Shown piece by piece: positions 49,407 through 61,001 of a stretch of 64,000 nucleotides of DNA. A program made the translations under genes and the position numbers. Where the stretch lies: NCBI RefSeq assembly GCF_900107105.1, contig NZ_FNOT01000001.1, forward strand, positions 434,001 through 498,000, in the 5' to 3' direction. Positions within the stretch are counted from its first letter, which is position 1; every line of letters begins with the position of its first letter. Source of the stretch: Geodermatophilus africanus (lineage in GTDB: Bacteria > Actinomycetota > Actinomycetes > Mycobacteriales > Geodermatophilaceae). The notes beneath the pieces were generated by a model. The model had not been told where the DNA came from. It was given only the letters and a program-made list of their open reading frames with translations, and did not search any database.

Positions 49407-50357
49407 CAGGCGGTTGGTCCAGATCAGGCTGAGGACGACGCCGAGCAGCGCGAACAGCACCCCGCCGCGGACGAACCAGTAGCTGACGTCGCGCGGCTCG
49501 GTCGTGTAGCCGATCTGGCTGCCGAGGTCCTGGTAGACCTGCTCGAGTTCCGCGGCGCTGGCCGCCTCGCTGTAACTGCCGCCGGTGGCGTCGGCGATCT
49601 TCTCGAGCGTCGCGCGGTCCACCGGCACCGGCACCCGCTCGCCGTCGAGGTCGAGGGTGCCGTAGTCGGTGCCGAACGCGATGGTGGAGACCGGGATGCC
49701 GGCGCCCAGCGCGGCCTCGACGGCCTGGGTGTCCGGGCGGCCCACGGTGTTGTAGCCGTCGGACAGCAGCACGATCCGCGCCGGCGGCACCTCCTCGCCG
49801 TCGGCGTCCAGCGACGACTGGAAGTTCTCGACGGCGGTCAGCGAGGTGAACACCGCCTCGCCGATCGCGGTCGACTCGGCCAGCTCCAGGTTGTCGATCG
49901 CGGTGCGCACCTGGCCGCGGTCGGTCGTCGGGGTCACCACCGTGGTCGCGGTGCCGGCGAAGGACACCAGCCCGAGGTTGATCCGCTCGGGCAGCACGTC
50001 GACGAACTGCTTGGCCGCCACCTGCATCGCCTCGAAGCGGCTGGGCTCGATGTCGGTCGCCTGCATCGACAGCGAGACGTCGACGGCCATGATCACCGTC
50101 GCCCGCTCGCGCGGCACCCGCACCTCGGTGCTGGGCACCGCCAGCGACACGACCAGCGCCGCCAGCCCGAGCGCCACGAGCCCGAACGCCAGGTGCCGCC
50201 GCCAGCCGGGCCGCCGAGGCACCAGCGTGCCGAGCAGCGCGACGTTGGTGAACCGGGCGGCGTAGGCCTTGCGGCGCAGCTGGAGCACCACATACAGCGC
50301 CACCAGCGCGACGACGGCCAGCAGGCCGAGCAGCCACCACGGTGCCTGGAAGCTCAT
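49401..50357 (-). CDS. VWA-domain membrane protein (BatA-like)
   Basis: 318 residues: two N-terminal membrane helices, a von Willebrand A domain at about 85-285 with MIDAS motif DVSLS ([11 protein letters not shown]), and a C-terminal membrane helix. LSDGYNTVG is the later metal loop. Together with MoxR and DUF58 proteins it forms a chaperone-like system, proposed to act in metal or cofactor insertion or envelope stress. ATG with GGAGGAG upstream. Last gene of moxR-DUF58-VWA. Confidence 0.88.
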   Translation of the reverse strand: MSFQAPWWLLGLLAVVALVALYVVLQLRRKAYAARFTNVALLGTLVPRRPGWRRHLAFGLVALGLAALVVSLAVPSTEVRVPRERATVIMAVDVSLSMQATDIEPSRFEAMQVAAKQFVDVLPERINLGLVSFAGTATTVVTPTTDRGQVRTAIDNLELAESTAIGEAVFTSLTAVENFQSSLDADGEEVPPARIVLLSDGYNTVGRPDTQAVEAALGAGIPVSTIAFGTDYGTLDLDGERVPVPVDRATLEKIADATGGSYSEAASAAELEQVYQDLGSQIGYTTEPRDVSYWFVRGGVLFALLGVVLSLIWTNRLL

Positions 50358-50418
50358 TGGGGGGCTCCTCCGCTGCCGGCGCGCCGGCGGTCGCCGCGAG
50401 TGGTCGGGGTCGGCACCG

Positions 50419-51447
50419 TCACCGGGACGCACCGCCCGAGCCGGCCCGCCGCCGATCGGCGACGAACCGGACGACGTCCATCAGCCAGTCGCGGTCGGTG
50501 CGCAGCTGCAGGTGCCCGGCGCCGGCGCGGCGCAGGGCCGCGGCGATCGCCCGCCGCTGGGCCGCCGCACCCTCGGCGAACCGGGCCCGGAAGGCCGCGT
50601 CGCCGGTGGGCACCTCCAGGGTCTGCCCGGTCTCCGGGTCCACGACGGTGAGCAGGCCGACGTCCGGCAGCTCGAGCTCGCGCGGGTCGACCACCTCGAT
50701 GGCCAGCAGCTCGTGCCGGGCCGCGAGGCCGCGCAGCGGGCGCTCCCAGTCCGGGACGCCGAGCGCGTCGGAGCCCAGGAAGTCCGAGACGACGACGACC
50801 AGACCACGGCGGCGCGGCGGACGGCGCAGCGATTCCAGCGCGGCGGCGAGGTCGCCCCGGCGCCCGCCGGCGGCCCGCGGCGTCGCCACGACCGCGCGCA
50901 GCAGCCGGTCGGCGGCCAGCCGGCCGGCGGTGGCCGGCTGGCGGTCGACCCGCTCGCCGGTGGTGACGACGGCGCCGAGGCGGTTGCCGCCGCGGACGGT
51001 GAGGTGGCTGACCGCGGCCAGCCCGGCGATCGCCAGGTCGCGCTTGGTGCAGGCCGCCGTCCCGAAGTCCAGGCTGGCCGAGAGGTCGACCACCGCCCAG
51101 GTCTCCAGCTCGCGGTCGGCGATCGTCTCCCGCACGTGCGCCACCTGGGTGCGCGCGGTCACCGGCCAGTCCATCCGCCGGACGTCGTCCCCCGGGTGGT
51201 AGGTGCGCGAGTCGCCGGCCTCGGTGCCCGACCCCGGCACCAGGCCCAGGTGGTCGCCCTGCAGCAGCCCGTCGAGCCGGCGCCGGACGGTGAGCTCCAG
51301 TCGCTGCAGGAGCACGTCGGCCGGGCCCTCGCCGAAGTGCGGCGGGGCGCCGTCCCCGGCTCCCGGGTCGATGCCGGAACCCGGGGTGGGTGGGGAGCCG
51401 GTCTGCTCCGGGGCCGCGGCGCCGCCGGACCGGCGACGCAGGATCAC
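50419..51447 (-). CDS. DUF58 domain-containing protein
   Basis: 342 residues. The DUF58 core carries PGDDVRRMDWPVTARTQ, the hallmark YxPGDxxRxIDW pattern. The C-terminal part has a VWA-like fold (WAVVDLSASLDFG). No membrane helix is seen, unlike many relatives. GTG start overlapping the moxR stop (GTGA). The gap to the VWA gene is 61 nt. Confidence 0.87.
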   Translation of the reverse strand: MILRRRSGGAAAPEQTGSPPTPGSGIDPGAGDGAPPHFGEGPADVLLQRLELTVRRRLDGLLQGDHLGLVPGSGTEAGDSRTYHPGDDVRRMDWPVTARTQVAHVRETIADRELETWAVVDLSASLDFGTAACTKRDLAIAGLAAVSHLTVRGGNRLGAVVTTGERVDRQPATAGRLAADRLLRAVVATPRAAGGRRGDLAAALESLRRPPRRRGLVVVVSDFLGSDALGVPDWERPLRGLAARHELLAIEVVDPRELELPDVGLLTVVDPETGQTLEVPTGDAAFRARFAEGAAAQRRAIAAALRRAGAGHLQLRTDRDWLMDVVRFVADRRRAGSGGASR

Positions 51448-52733
51448 GCCGGCGAGGAGTCGCGCTCGGCGCCGTTGACGGACGCGTCCGAACGGCCCTG
51501 CCCAGCGGGACCGGGCTGCCCCTGGACCGGCTGGACGGGGCCGCCGAACGGCCCGGACGGCGGCACGGGACCGGGCTGGCCGGGACCGGGGAAGGGCTGG
51601 CCCGGCTGGCCGTACTGCGGTCCGGGCGGGCCGAACTGCGGCGCTCCGAACGGCGGCGCGGCCGGCACCGAGGGGCCGCCGGGGCTGCCCGGGCCGAAGC
51701 CCCCGGACCGCTGCCGCGGGGCCACCTGGGGCAGCGGGACGGTCTGCAGGATCCGCCTGACCACGTGGTCGGCGGGCACGCCGTCGGCCAGCGCGTCGTA
51801 GGAGAGCACCAGCCGGTGCCGCAGCACGTCGGCGGTGACGTCGAGGACGTCCTGCGGCAGCACGTAGTCGCGCCCGCGGACCAGCGCGAGCGCCCGGCTG
51901 GCGGCGATCAGCCCGAGGGAGGCACGCGGGCTGGCGCCGTACGACACCCACGAGGCGACGTCCTCCATGCCGTGCTCCCGCGGCGCGCGGGTGGCGACCA
52001 CCAGCCGGACGACGTAGTCGACCAGCGCGTGGTGGACGAACACCTGCGAGGCGGTGCGCTGCATGCGGACCAGGTCGGCCGGGCCCAGGACGGTGTCGGC
52101 GACGGGCGGCTCCGAGCCCATCCGGTAGATGATCTCGCGCTCCTCCTCCGGCGTCGGGTAGTCCACGAGCACCTTCATGAGGAAGCGGTCGCGCTGGGCC
52201 TCGGGCAGCGGGTACACGCCCTCGGACTCGATCGGGTTCTGGGTGGCCAGCACGAGGAACGGGTCCGGCAGCGGGTGGGTGACCCCGCCGATCGACACCT
52301 GGCGCTCGGCCATGACCTCCAGCAGCGCCGACTGGACCTTCGCCGGCGCGCGGTTGATCTCGTCGGTGAGGACGAAGTTGGCGAACACCGGGCCCAGCTC
52401 GGTGTCGAAGGCGTCCTGCCCGGCCTTGTAGATGCGGGTGCCGATGATGTCGGCCGGCACCAGGTCGGGGGTGAACTGCAGGCGGGCGAACCGGCCGCCG
52501 ACGACGGTCGCGAGGGTCTCGACCGCGAGGGTCTTGGCCACGCCGGGGACGCCCTCGAGCAGCACGTGCCCGCGGGCCAGCAGCGAGACGAGCATCCGCT
52601 CGACCAGCCGGTCCTGGCCGACGATGACCCGCTTGATTTCGAACAGCACCCGCTCCAGGCGGGCCGCGTCGACCGACGGGGGGACCGGCTGCCCGGCGGA
52701 CTGCTCGAGCGGGGTGCTGGCGGCGCTGCTCAC
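51444..52733 (-). CDS. moxR: MoxR-family AAA+ ATPase
   Basis: 429 residues. Walker A is in LEGVPGVAKTLAVE, Walker B in VLTDEINRAPAKVQ, sensor 1 in VLATQNPIE and the Arg finger in AQRDRFLMK. The last 90 residues form a Gly/Pro/Gln-rich, probably disordered tail longer than usual. It remodels substrates bound by the DUF58/VWA partners. GTG start with AGGGA upstream. First gene of the operon. Confidence 0.93.
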   Translation of the reverse strand: MSSAASTPLEQSAGQPVPPSVDAARLERVLFEIKRVIVGQDRLVERMLVSLLARGHVLLEGVPGVAKTLAVETLATVVGGRFARLQFTPDLVPADIIGTRIYKAGQDAFDTELGPVFANFVLTDEINRAPAKVQSALLEVMAERQVSIGGVTHPLPDPFLVLATQNPIESEGVYPLPEAQRDRFLMKVLVDYPTPEEEREIIYRMGSEPPVADTVLGPADLVRMQRTASQVFVHHALVDYVVRLVVATRAPREHGMEDVASWVSYGASPRASLGLIAASRALALVRGRDYVLPQDVLDVTADVLRHRLVLSYDALADGVPADHVVRRILQTVPLPQVAPRQRSGGFGPGSPGGPSVPAAPPFGAPQFGPPGPQYGQPGQPFPGPGQPGPVPPSGPFGGPVQPVQGQPGPAGQGRSDASVNGAERDSSPA

Positions 52734-52960
52734 GGAACTCCCTGGTCGTGCCGGGTCCACGGCCCCGCATCCGGAGGACGTCCCGGGGTCGGCGACGGGC
52801 GGCGTGCCCGTCGCAGCCAGTGTCCTACACGTTCCTGGACCACAGCTGGGCGCGCACGCGGGAGAGCCGACCGGACACCCGCGGTTAACGACGCGAGCCC
52901 CGCGCGCGCCGCGTGCAGACACGTGCCCGCAACCTGTGCTGACTGCTAGCCTCGGCGGTG

Positions 52961-52992
52961 CGTCGGGCAGCTCCCCCCGTGGCTGCCCGACG
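52961..52992. ncRNA. hairpin with C6 loop, possible small RNA or terminator
   Basis: CGTCGGGCAGC (52961-52971) and its exact complement (52982-52992) enclose the loop TCCCCCCGTG. CTAGCCT lies 9-15 nt upstream on the plus strand like a -10 box. The six-C loop recalls the actinobacterial 6C RNA, but the second C-loop hairpin expected there was not found. It could equally be a terminator. Confidence 0.3.
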
Positions 52993-53049
52993 CCCCATGT
53001 CTCGGGCCCTGCAGGGCACCGCCGCGAGCCTGGCGACGTGCTGGAACGG

Positions 53050-53159
53050 CCACCCTTCAGGGTCCCGCCGGCCCCCTTGCAGGATCCCGCCGCGAGCCTG
53101 CGAGTGGTGGGGGGCAAGGGGGTCCTCTTTCGAGGCGTGGGGGAAAGGGTGGTCCTCCT
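53050..53159 (-). repeat. nested family-1 hairpin repeats, copy f
   Basis: After the NlpC-gene TGA comes AGGAGGA and outer arm CCACCCTT (53145-53152), paired with AAGGGTGG (53050-53057). In its loop sits a complete second copy: AAAGAGGA, arms CCCCCTTGC/GCAAGGGGG (53114-53122 with 53072-53080). The halves of the outer copy on either side still match the family core. Confidence 0.78.
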
Positions 53160-54533
53160 TCAGGCCGTCGGCCGCACCGCGCCGTAGTAGTCGCTGCCGA
53201 ACCACATGGCCGAGACGCGCACCACGTCCCCGCTCTGCGGCGCCTGCACGACCTGGCCGCCGCCGATGTAGAGCGCCACGTGGTAGATCGACGTGTAGTC
53301 CGCGGTCTCGCCCCAGAACACCAGGTCGCCGGGCCGCAGGTCGCCGGCGGCCACCGTCCGGTCGCGGAAGCGCCAGTACTGCTCGCGGCTGGTGCCGCCG
53401 ATCCGGATCCCGGCCTGCGCGTAGGCGTACTCGGTCAGGCCGGAGCAGTCGAACCCGAAGACGTCGGTGTCCGGCGGGATGCCCCACGTCGGGCCGTGGG
53501 CGTTGCCGCCGCCCCAGCTGTAGGGCAGCCCGCGCTGGCTCTTCGCCGCCGCGATCGCCCGCTCCACGACCGAGCCCGTGGGCTCGCCGGCCGTGGTGCG
53601 GGTCCCGGTCGGCGAGCCGCCGCCGGAGGACGACGACCCGGACGAGGAGGACGACCCCGACGAGGCGGACGAGCCCGAGGACGACGTGCTCCGCGACGAG
53701 GACCCGGCCGACGGGGCCGCTGGCGGGGCGGGCGCTGGAGGGCGGGCCTGCGCCGCGGCCGCGGCGGCCTCGGCGGCCGCGGCCGCGGCGGCCGCTCCCC
53801 GGGCGCCGTGGAGGAACTCCTGGGCCTCGGCGAGCTCGGCCTCGAGATCCTCGCGCCGGTCGGCGAGCGCGGCGGCCTGGGCGCGCGCCGAGACCTCCAG
53901 CTCCTGCGCGTCGGCCAGGGCGCCGGCCGCCGCGGCCTCGGCCTCGTCGGCAACCTGCACGGCGACCTGGGCGGCGTCGTCGGCGGCGGTGGCCTGCTGC
54001 TCGAGGACGGTCAGCTCGGCGACGACGTCGACCCGGTGGTCGCCCGCGGCCTCCAGCAGCGCCGCCCGCTCCACCAGCTGGGCCGGACCGTCGGCGGTGA
54101 CGAGAGCGGCCGCACCGGGGCTGGTGCTGCCCTGCATGTAGCTCGATCGCGCGAAGGCGACCACCTGGTCACGGCCGTGGTCCAGCGCGGCGGCGGCGCG
54201 CGCCGCGGCTACGGCAGCGGCCTCGGCCGCGACCTGCGCCTCTTGCTGCGCGGCCTGCCGGACCTCGTACTCCTGGAGCGCGATCTGGGCACCCCGGCGG
54301 GCGGCGTCCACCCGCTCCTGGGCCGACGCGAGCTGCGCGCCGATCTCGCCGACGCGGGCGGCCGCGGCATCGCGCTCGGCCTGCGCCTCGGCGACCTCGG
54401 CCTCCCCGGGGGCGGCGACCGCCGTCCCGGGAACCAGGCCGGCCAGGAGCAGGGCGGTGACCGCCGTCCCGGCGCCGCGCACCAGCCACCCGGTGCGCCT
54501 CGGATGGCTCTCCCGCTCGTCCGTCCTGCCCAC
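53160..54533 (-). CDS. NlpC/P60 peptidoglycan endopeptidase (RipA-like)
   Basis: 457 residues. A signal peptide (hydrophobic stretch about 21-40, AVAAPG cleavage) is followed by a long Ala/Glu/Gln coiled coil (about 42-245). A Ser/Gly/Pro-rich linker (about 265-315) precedes the C-terminal NlpC/P60 domain (about 325-457). Cys near 362 is in FDCSGLTEY and His near 417 in YHVALYIGGG. It cleaves D-Glu-DAP bonds during cell separation; the coiled coil is likely inhibitory or FtsEX-contacting. GTG start with GAGGAAGG upstream. Confidence 0.92.
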   Translation of the reverse strand: MGRTDERESHPRRTGWLVRGAGTAVTALLLAGLVPGTAVAAPGEAEVAEAQAERDAAAARVGEIGAQLASAQERVDAARRGAQIALQEYEVRQAAQQEAQVAAEAAAVAAARAAAALDHGRDQVVAFARSSYMQGSTSPGAAALVTADGPAQLVERAALLEAAGDHRVDVVAELTVLEQQATAADDAAQVAVQVADEAEAAAAGALADAQELEVSARAQAAALADRREDLEAELAEAQEFLHGARGAAAAAAAAEAAAAAAQARPPAPAPPAAPSAGSSSRSTSSSGSSASSGSSSSSGSSSSGGGSPTGTRTTAGEPTGSVVERAIAAAKSQRGLPYSWGGGNAHGPTWGIPPDTDVFGFDCSGLTEYAYAQAGIRIGGTSREQYWRFRDRTVAAGDLRPGDLVFWGETADYTSIYHVALYIGGGQVVQAPQSGDVVRVSAMWFGSDYYGAVRPTA

Positions 54534-54727
54534 GTCCGACCTTCCTCACGACCTCGTCGACCGGCGCCCGGAGGCGCACTCCGGTGCCGGAACGACAAGA
54601 TCAGGAGGACGGTTGAGCAGGTACTCCCCACATGGGGGGAGGCCGCCGCCGCAACTGGGGTGTCAGGACGACGGCCCCGACTGGGCAGCAGCGGCCCGCC
54701 CCGGGTCCCGCCCCGAGCTCTGACGGC

Positions 54728-54794
54728 CCCCGTGCAGGGTTCCCGCCGCGAGCGTGCGAGTGGCGGGGGGCAGGGGGAGGACGGGGTCCTTCAA
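54728..54794 (-). repeat. stop-adjacent hairpin repeat, family 1, copy g
   Basis: This follows a TAG stop rather than TGA. TTGAAGGA precedes arm CCCCGT (54781-54786), paired with ACGGGG (54728-54733). The core CCCCGCCACTCGCACGCTCG is typical. Pairing is shorter than in other copies. The gap from here to the NlpC gene start (54534) shows no gene. Confidence 0.65.
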
Positions 54795-56330
54795 CTAGTT
54801 GACCTGGCGGTCGGAGCCCGACCAGAAGCCCTCGCGCAGCTTGAACTTCTGGATCTTGCCGGTGGCCGTGCGGGCCAGCTCGTCGCGGAACTCGACCCGC
54901 TTGGGGATCTTGTACCCGGCGATCCGGCCCCGGCAGTGGGCGACGATCTCCTCGGCGGTGACCTGCTGGCCCTCGGCGACGACCACCACGGCGGTCACCA
55001 TCTCGCCCCACTTGTCGTCCGGGACGCCGATGACCGCGACCTCCGCGACCGCCGGGTGGCTGAAGACGACGTCCTCGACCTCGATCGACGAGACGTTCTC
55101 ACCGCCGGTGATGATGACGTCCTTCTTGCGGTCGGAGATGGTGAGGTAGCCGCCGTCGTCGATGGTGCCGCCGTCCCCGGTGTGGAACCAGCCGCCCTCG
55201 AGGGCCTCCGCCGTGGCATCCGGGTTGTTCCAGTAGCCGGCCAGCACCGTGTTGCTCTGCACCAGCACCTCGCCGGACTCGCTGGTCGCCATCCGGGTGC
55301 CGAGCGCCGGGACGCCGGCGCGGGACAGCTTCCTGGCCCGCTCCTCCGGCTCGAGGGCGTCGTACTCCTCACGCGGCCGGTTGACGGTGACCAGCGGGGC
55401 GGTCTCGGTGAGGCCGTAGATCTGGTTGAACTCCCAGCCCAGCTCCTCCTCGATGCGGGCGATGGTCCGCGACGGCGGCGGCGCGCCGGCGACCGCGATG
55501 CGCACCCGGTCGCGTCCGGGGATCTCCCCCTCCCAGGAGGCCGCGGCGTCGAGGACAGCGCTCCACACGGCCGGCGCCCCGCACATCAATGTCACGCCGT
55601 GCTGCTCCACGCGGCGCAGGATCTCCGCACCCTCCACCTTGCGCAAGGCCACCTGGCGGGCGCCGAGACCGGCCAGTGCGTACGGCATGCCCCAGCCGTT
55701 GCAGTGGAACAGGGGCAGCGTGTGCAGGTAGACGTCCCGGTCGCTGACCTGCATGTGCATGCCGAAGGTGACCGCGTTGACCCATTCGTTGCGGTGGGTC
55801 ATCTGCACGCCCTTGGGCCGCGCCGTCGTGCCGCTCGTGTAGTTGATCGTGGCGGTCGCGTCCTCGTCGGGCTCCGACCACGGTCGTGGCTCGACGTCGA
55901 ATCGCAGCAGCTGCTCGTACTCCTCGCCGATGCTGAACCGGTGCTCGGCCTCGACGGGCTTGAGCGAGGACTCCAGCTCCGGGTCGACGAAGAGGACACG
56001 AGCCCCGGAGTGGCCGACGACGTAGCTGACCTCCTCCTGGGAGAGCCGGAAGTTGATCGGCACGAGGATCCGGCCGGACGACGGGACGCCGAGCAGCAAC
56101 TCGATGAGCCGCCCGGCGTTGTGACTGACGACCGCCACCCGGTCGCCCTCGCCGATGCCCAGCCCGTCGAGGGCGGCCTGCATGGCGCGGGCGCGGCGGG
56201 CGACCTCGCGGTAGGTGACGTCGCCCAGCGACGGCGCGGGCTGGTTTGGCTCGTCGACGATCCCGACGCGGTCGCCGTAGACCAGCTCGGCGCGGTCGAG
56301 GAAGTCTCGGGTGGTCAAGGGCACGCGCAT
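54795..56330 (-). CDS. long-chain acyl-CoA synthetase / AMP-dependent ligase
   Basis: 511 residues, ANL superfamily. The P-loop is INYTSGTTARPKGVQMTH, followed by YGLTETAP, GWFHTGDGG and the catalytic Lys in TATGKIQKFK. The family's usual length is matched. It activates a medium- or long-chain fatty acid to acyl-CoA; chain length cannot be told. Acyl-CoAs are substrates of the ole cluster 20 kb away, but a functional link is only an idea. ATG start. Confidence 0.9.
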   Translation of the reverse strand: MRVPLTTRDFLDRAELVYGDRVGIVDEPNQPAPSLGDVTYREVARRARAMQAALDGLGIGEGDRVAVVSHNAGRLIELLLGVPSSGRILVPINFRLSQEEVSYVVGHSGARVLFVDPELESSLKPVEAEHRFSIGEEYEQLLRFDVEPRPWSEPDEDATATINYTSGTTARPKGVQMTHRNEWVNAVTFGMHMQVSDRDVYLHTLPLFHCNGWGMPYALAGLGARQVALRKVEGAEILRRVEQHGVTLMCGAPAVWSAVLDAAASWEGEIPGRDRVRIAVAGAPPPSRTIARIEEELGWEFNQIYGLTETAPLVTVNRPREEYDALEPEERARKLSRAGVPALGTRMATSESGEVLVQSNTVLAGYWNNPDATAEALEGGWFHTGDGGTIDDGGYLTISDRKKDVIITGGENVSSIEVEDVVFSHPAVAEVAVIGVPDDKWGEMVTAVVVVAEGQQVTAEEIVAHCRGRIAGYKIPKRVEFRDELARTATGKIQKFKLREGFWSGSDRQVN

Positions 56331-56427
56331 GCTGGACTCCCGGGTCCTCGGGCCGGCCAGCCGGCCGGCCGCTCGACGTGGTGCCGGTCACGCTAGCGGG
56401 CCGGTCCCCGCCCGGTGTGGCCCCGGT

Positions 56428-56850
56428 TCAACCGAGCAGGGTGAGCAGCGCCGCCGCGGTCCCGGCCGTCGCCGCGACCGCCCGCACGGAGTCCACCCGC
56501 AGCAGCCACCGGAACGCCGCCTCGTCCCACGCCGCCCCCAGCCGGCGGTGCAGGGGGACGGCGCCCAGCGCGGTGGCCGCCAGGACGACGGCCAGGCAGC
56601 CGGCGCCGGCCAGCACGGCGGCCAGCGGCGTCGCCTCCGGCCGGTCGGCGAGCAGCCACAGCGTCGTGACGCCCTGCCCGGCGAACAGCGGGCCCACGAC
56701 CCGGCCGACCCGCTGCTGGTGGCGGCGCTCGTAGGCCGGGAAGACCGCCGGCGGGACGAGCGCGAACTGCGGGTAGACCAGGGCCCGCACCGTCCACTGG
56801 AAGCCGGCGTAGGCCGCGGTCAGCGCCAGGTGGACGGCGAGCAGGGTCAC
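56428..56850 (-). CDS. four-helix membrane protein of unknown function
   Basis: 140 residues with four hydrophobic segments. Features include GFQWTVRALVYPQFALV and FPAYERRHQQRVGRVVGPLF, a pattern seen in actinobacterial DUF1772-like membrane proteins. GTG start overlapping the stop of the upstream gene by 4 nt. It is the third gene of a tightly overlapped set with a sirtuin and a small hypothetical protein. Confidence 0.65.
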   Translation of the reverse strand: MTLLAVHLALTAAYAGFQWTVRALVYPQFALVPPAVFPAYERRHQQRVGRVVGPLFAGQGVTTLWLLADRPEATPLAAVLAGAGCLAVVLAATALGAVPLHRRLGAAWDEAAFRWLLRVDSVRAVAATAGTAAALLTLLG

Positions 56851-57182
56851 CGCGCGGGCCGACCCGGTGGGCTGCGCTTCGGTGGCTGACCGCGCCAGGC
56901 CAGGCTCTGCGCGTCGAGCTCGCGCAGCAGCGGATCGCCCTCGGCCAGCACCCGCTCGGCCAGCGCGACGGCGGCGGCCAGCTGGTCGTCGTCCAGCTGG
57001 GCGGAGGCCGGCGAGCGGCGCCGGTCCAGGACGTCGTACCAGCGGCCGCCCACGGCGTGGTCGAGCAGGATCCGCCCGAAGCAGTGGTCGGCGGTCACCA
57101 CCCACCGGCCCTCGCGCGCCCGCCGCGGCAGCTCGTCGTCCACCAGCTGCCGGTAGCGGGTGTACACCTCCTCCCGGGTCAC
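56847..57182 (-). CDS. small conserved hypothetical protein in sirtuin operon
   Basis: 111 residues, soluble. Its distinctive segment is VVTADHCFGRILLDHAVGGR, and the ending is helical (QLAAAVALAERVLAEGD). GTG start overlapping the sirtuin stop (GTGA), and its own stop overlaps the membrane protein gene. No family was recognised. The double overlap suggests its product works with the sirtuin or is made in fixed ratio to it. Confidence 0.65.
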   Translation of the reverse strand: MTREEVYTRYRQLVDDELPRRAREGRWVVTADHCFGRILLDHAVGGRWYDVLDRRRSPASAQLDDDQLAAAVALAERVLAEGDPLLRELDAQSLAWRGQPPKRSPPGRPAR

Positions 57183-57913
57183 GGCGCCAGCAGTCGCGGC
57201 AGCGACGTCCCGATCGGCTCGCGCACGACGTGGTCGGCCAGCCAGTCGTAGGGGGTCGGCTCGGCGTTGACGACGACGACCCGCGCGCCGGACTGCGCGG
57301 CGAGGTCGGTCAGCCCGGCCGCCGGGTGCACCGTCAGCGAGGTGCCGACGGCGAGGAAGACGTCGCAGTCGGTCGCCGCCTCAGCCGCGGCCTGGACGAC
57401 CGCCGGGTCCAGCGCCTGGCCGAAGCTCACCGTGGCCGACTTGAGGATGCCGCCGCAGACGCGGCAGGCCGGGTCGGGCTCGCCGGCGGCCACGCGGGCC
57501 AGCGCCTCTGCCATCGTCGTCCGGTCGCCGCAGGCCAGGCACGCGACGGCGTGCACCGTGCCGTGCAGCTCCAGCACCAGCTCCGGGGACGACCCGGCCG
57601 CCTGGTGCAGCCCGTCGACGTTCTGGGTGACCAGCGTGCGCAGCCTGCCCTGCCGCTCGAGGTCCACCAGGGCGGAGTGCCCGGCGTTGGGTCGGGCGCC
57701 GGGTGCGGTGTCGCGGCGCATCAGCCAGGCCCGGCGCCGGATGTCGGGGTCGGCGACGTAGTAGGACAGCGTCACGAGCTTCTCGGCGTCGGGGTCGCGG
57801 GTCCACACGCCGTTGGGCCCGCGGTAGTCGGGGATGCCGCTGTCGGTCGAGATGCCCGCGCCGGTCAGCACGGTCAGCCGCCGGGCGCCGCTCAGCCAGC
57901 CGGGGACGGTCAC
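57179..57913 (-). CDS. cobB: Sir2-family NAD-dependent protein deacylase
   Basis: 244 residues. The NAD-binding motif is TGAGIST at 17-23, with TQNVDGLH and catalytic His in LELHGTVH. Zinc Cys pairs are CLAC and CRVC, and GTSLTVHPA lies near the end. It removes acetyl or acyl groups from lysines, for example to activate acetyl-CoA synthetase. GTG start. First gene of a three-gene overlapped operon, divergent from acnA. Confidence 0.93.
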   Translation of the reverse strand: MTVPGWLSGARRLTVLTGAGISTDSGIPDYRGPNGVWTRDPDAEKLVTLSYYVADPDIRRRAWLMRRDTAPGARPNAGHSALVDLERQGRLRTLVTQNVDGLHQAAGSSPELVLELHGTVHAVACLACGDRTTMAEALARVAAGEPDPACRVCGGILKSATVSFGQALDPAVVQAAAEAATDCDVFLAVGTSLTVHPAAGLTDLAAQSGARVVVVNAEPTPYDWLADHVVREPIGTSLPRLLAP

Positions 57914-57960
57914 GCCTCCACCGTAGGAGCGCGCGAGACCGTCCCCGGATGATCAGCTCA

Positions 57961-58032
57961 GCTCACCGTCGCGCGTCCTGGCTCAGCGTCGACGGTGAGC
58001 CAGGAGGCAGCACGATCAGCCCACCTGATCGT
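57961..58032. promoter_or_regulatory. palindromes in the sirtuin-aconitase divergent region
   Basis: Two symmetric sites: an 11-bp inverted repeat GCTCACCGTCG (57961-57971 with 57990-58000), and an 8-5-8 palindrome ACGATCAG-N5-CTGATCGT (58012-58032) about 130 nt before acnA. The second has the size of a TetR- or DtxR-type operator. GGATGATCAG at 57947 also resembles the family-3 arm. Confidence 0.45.
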
Positions 58033-58163
58033 CGGACAAATGACCCGCCAGCACCCGGGCGCATGAGGGAAGGGTCGCCTGACCTCCGCGAGGTGGCGGG
58101 CTCCTGGGATGATGCAGGCTGGCAAGCAGCGCGACGGACCAGCTGAGGGGTAGGCGCAGAGAC

Positions 58164-60992
<2,829 letters not shown>

Positions 60993-61001
60993 CGACGCCG
61001 C

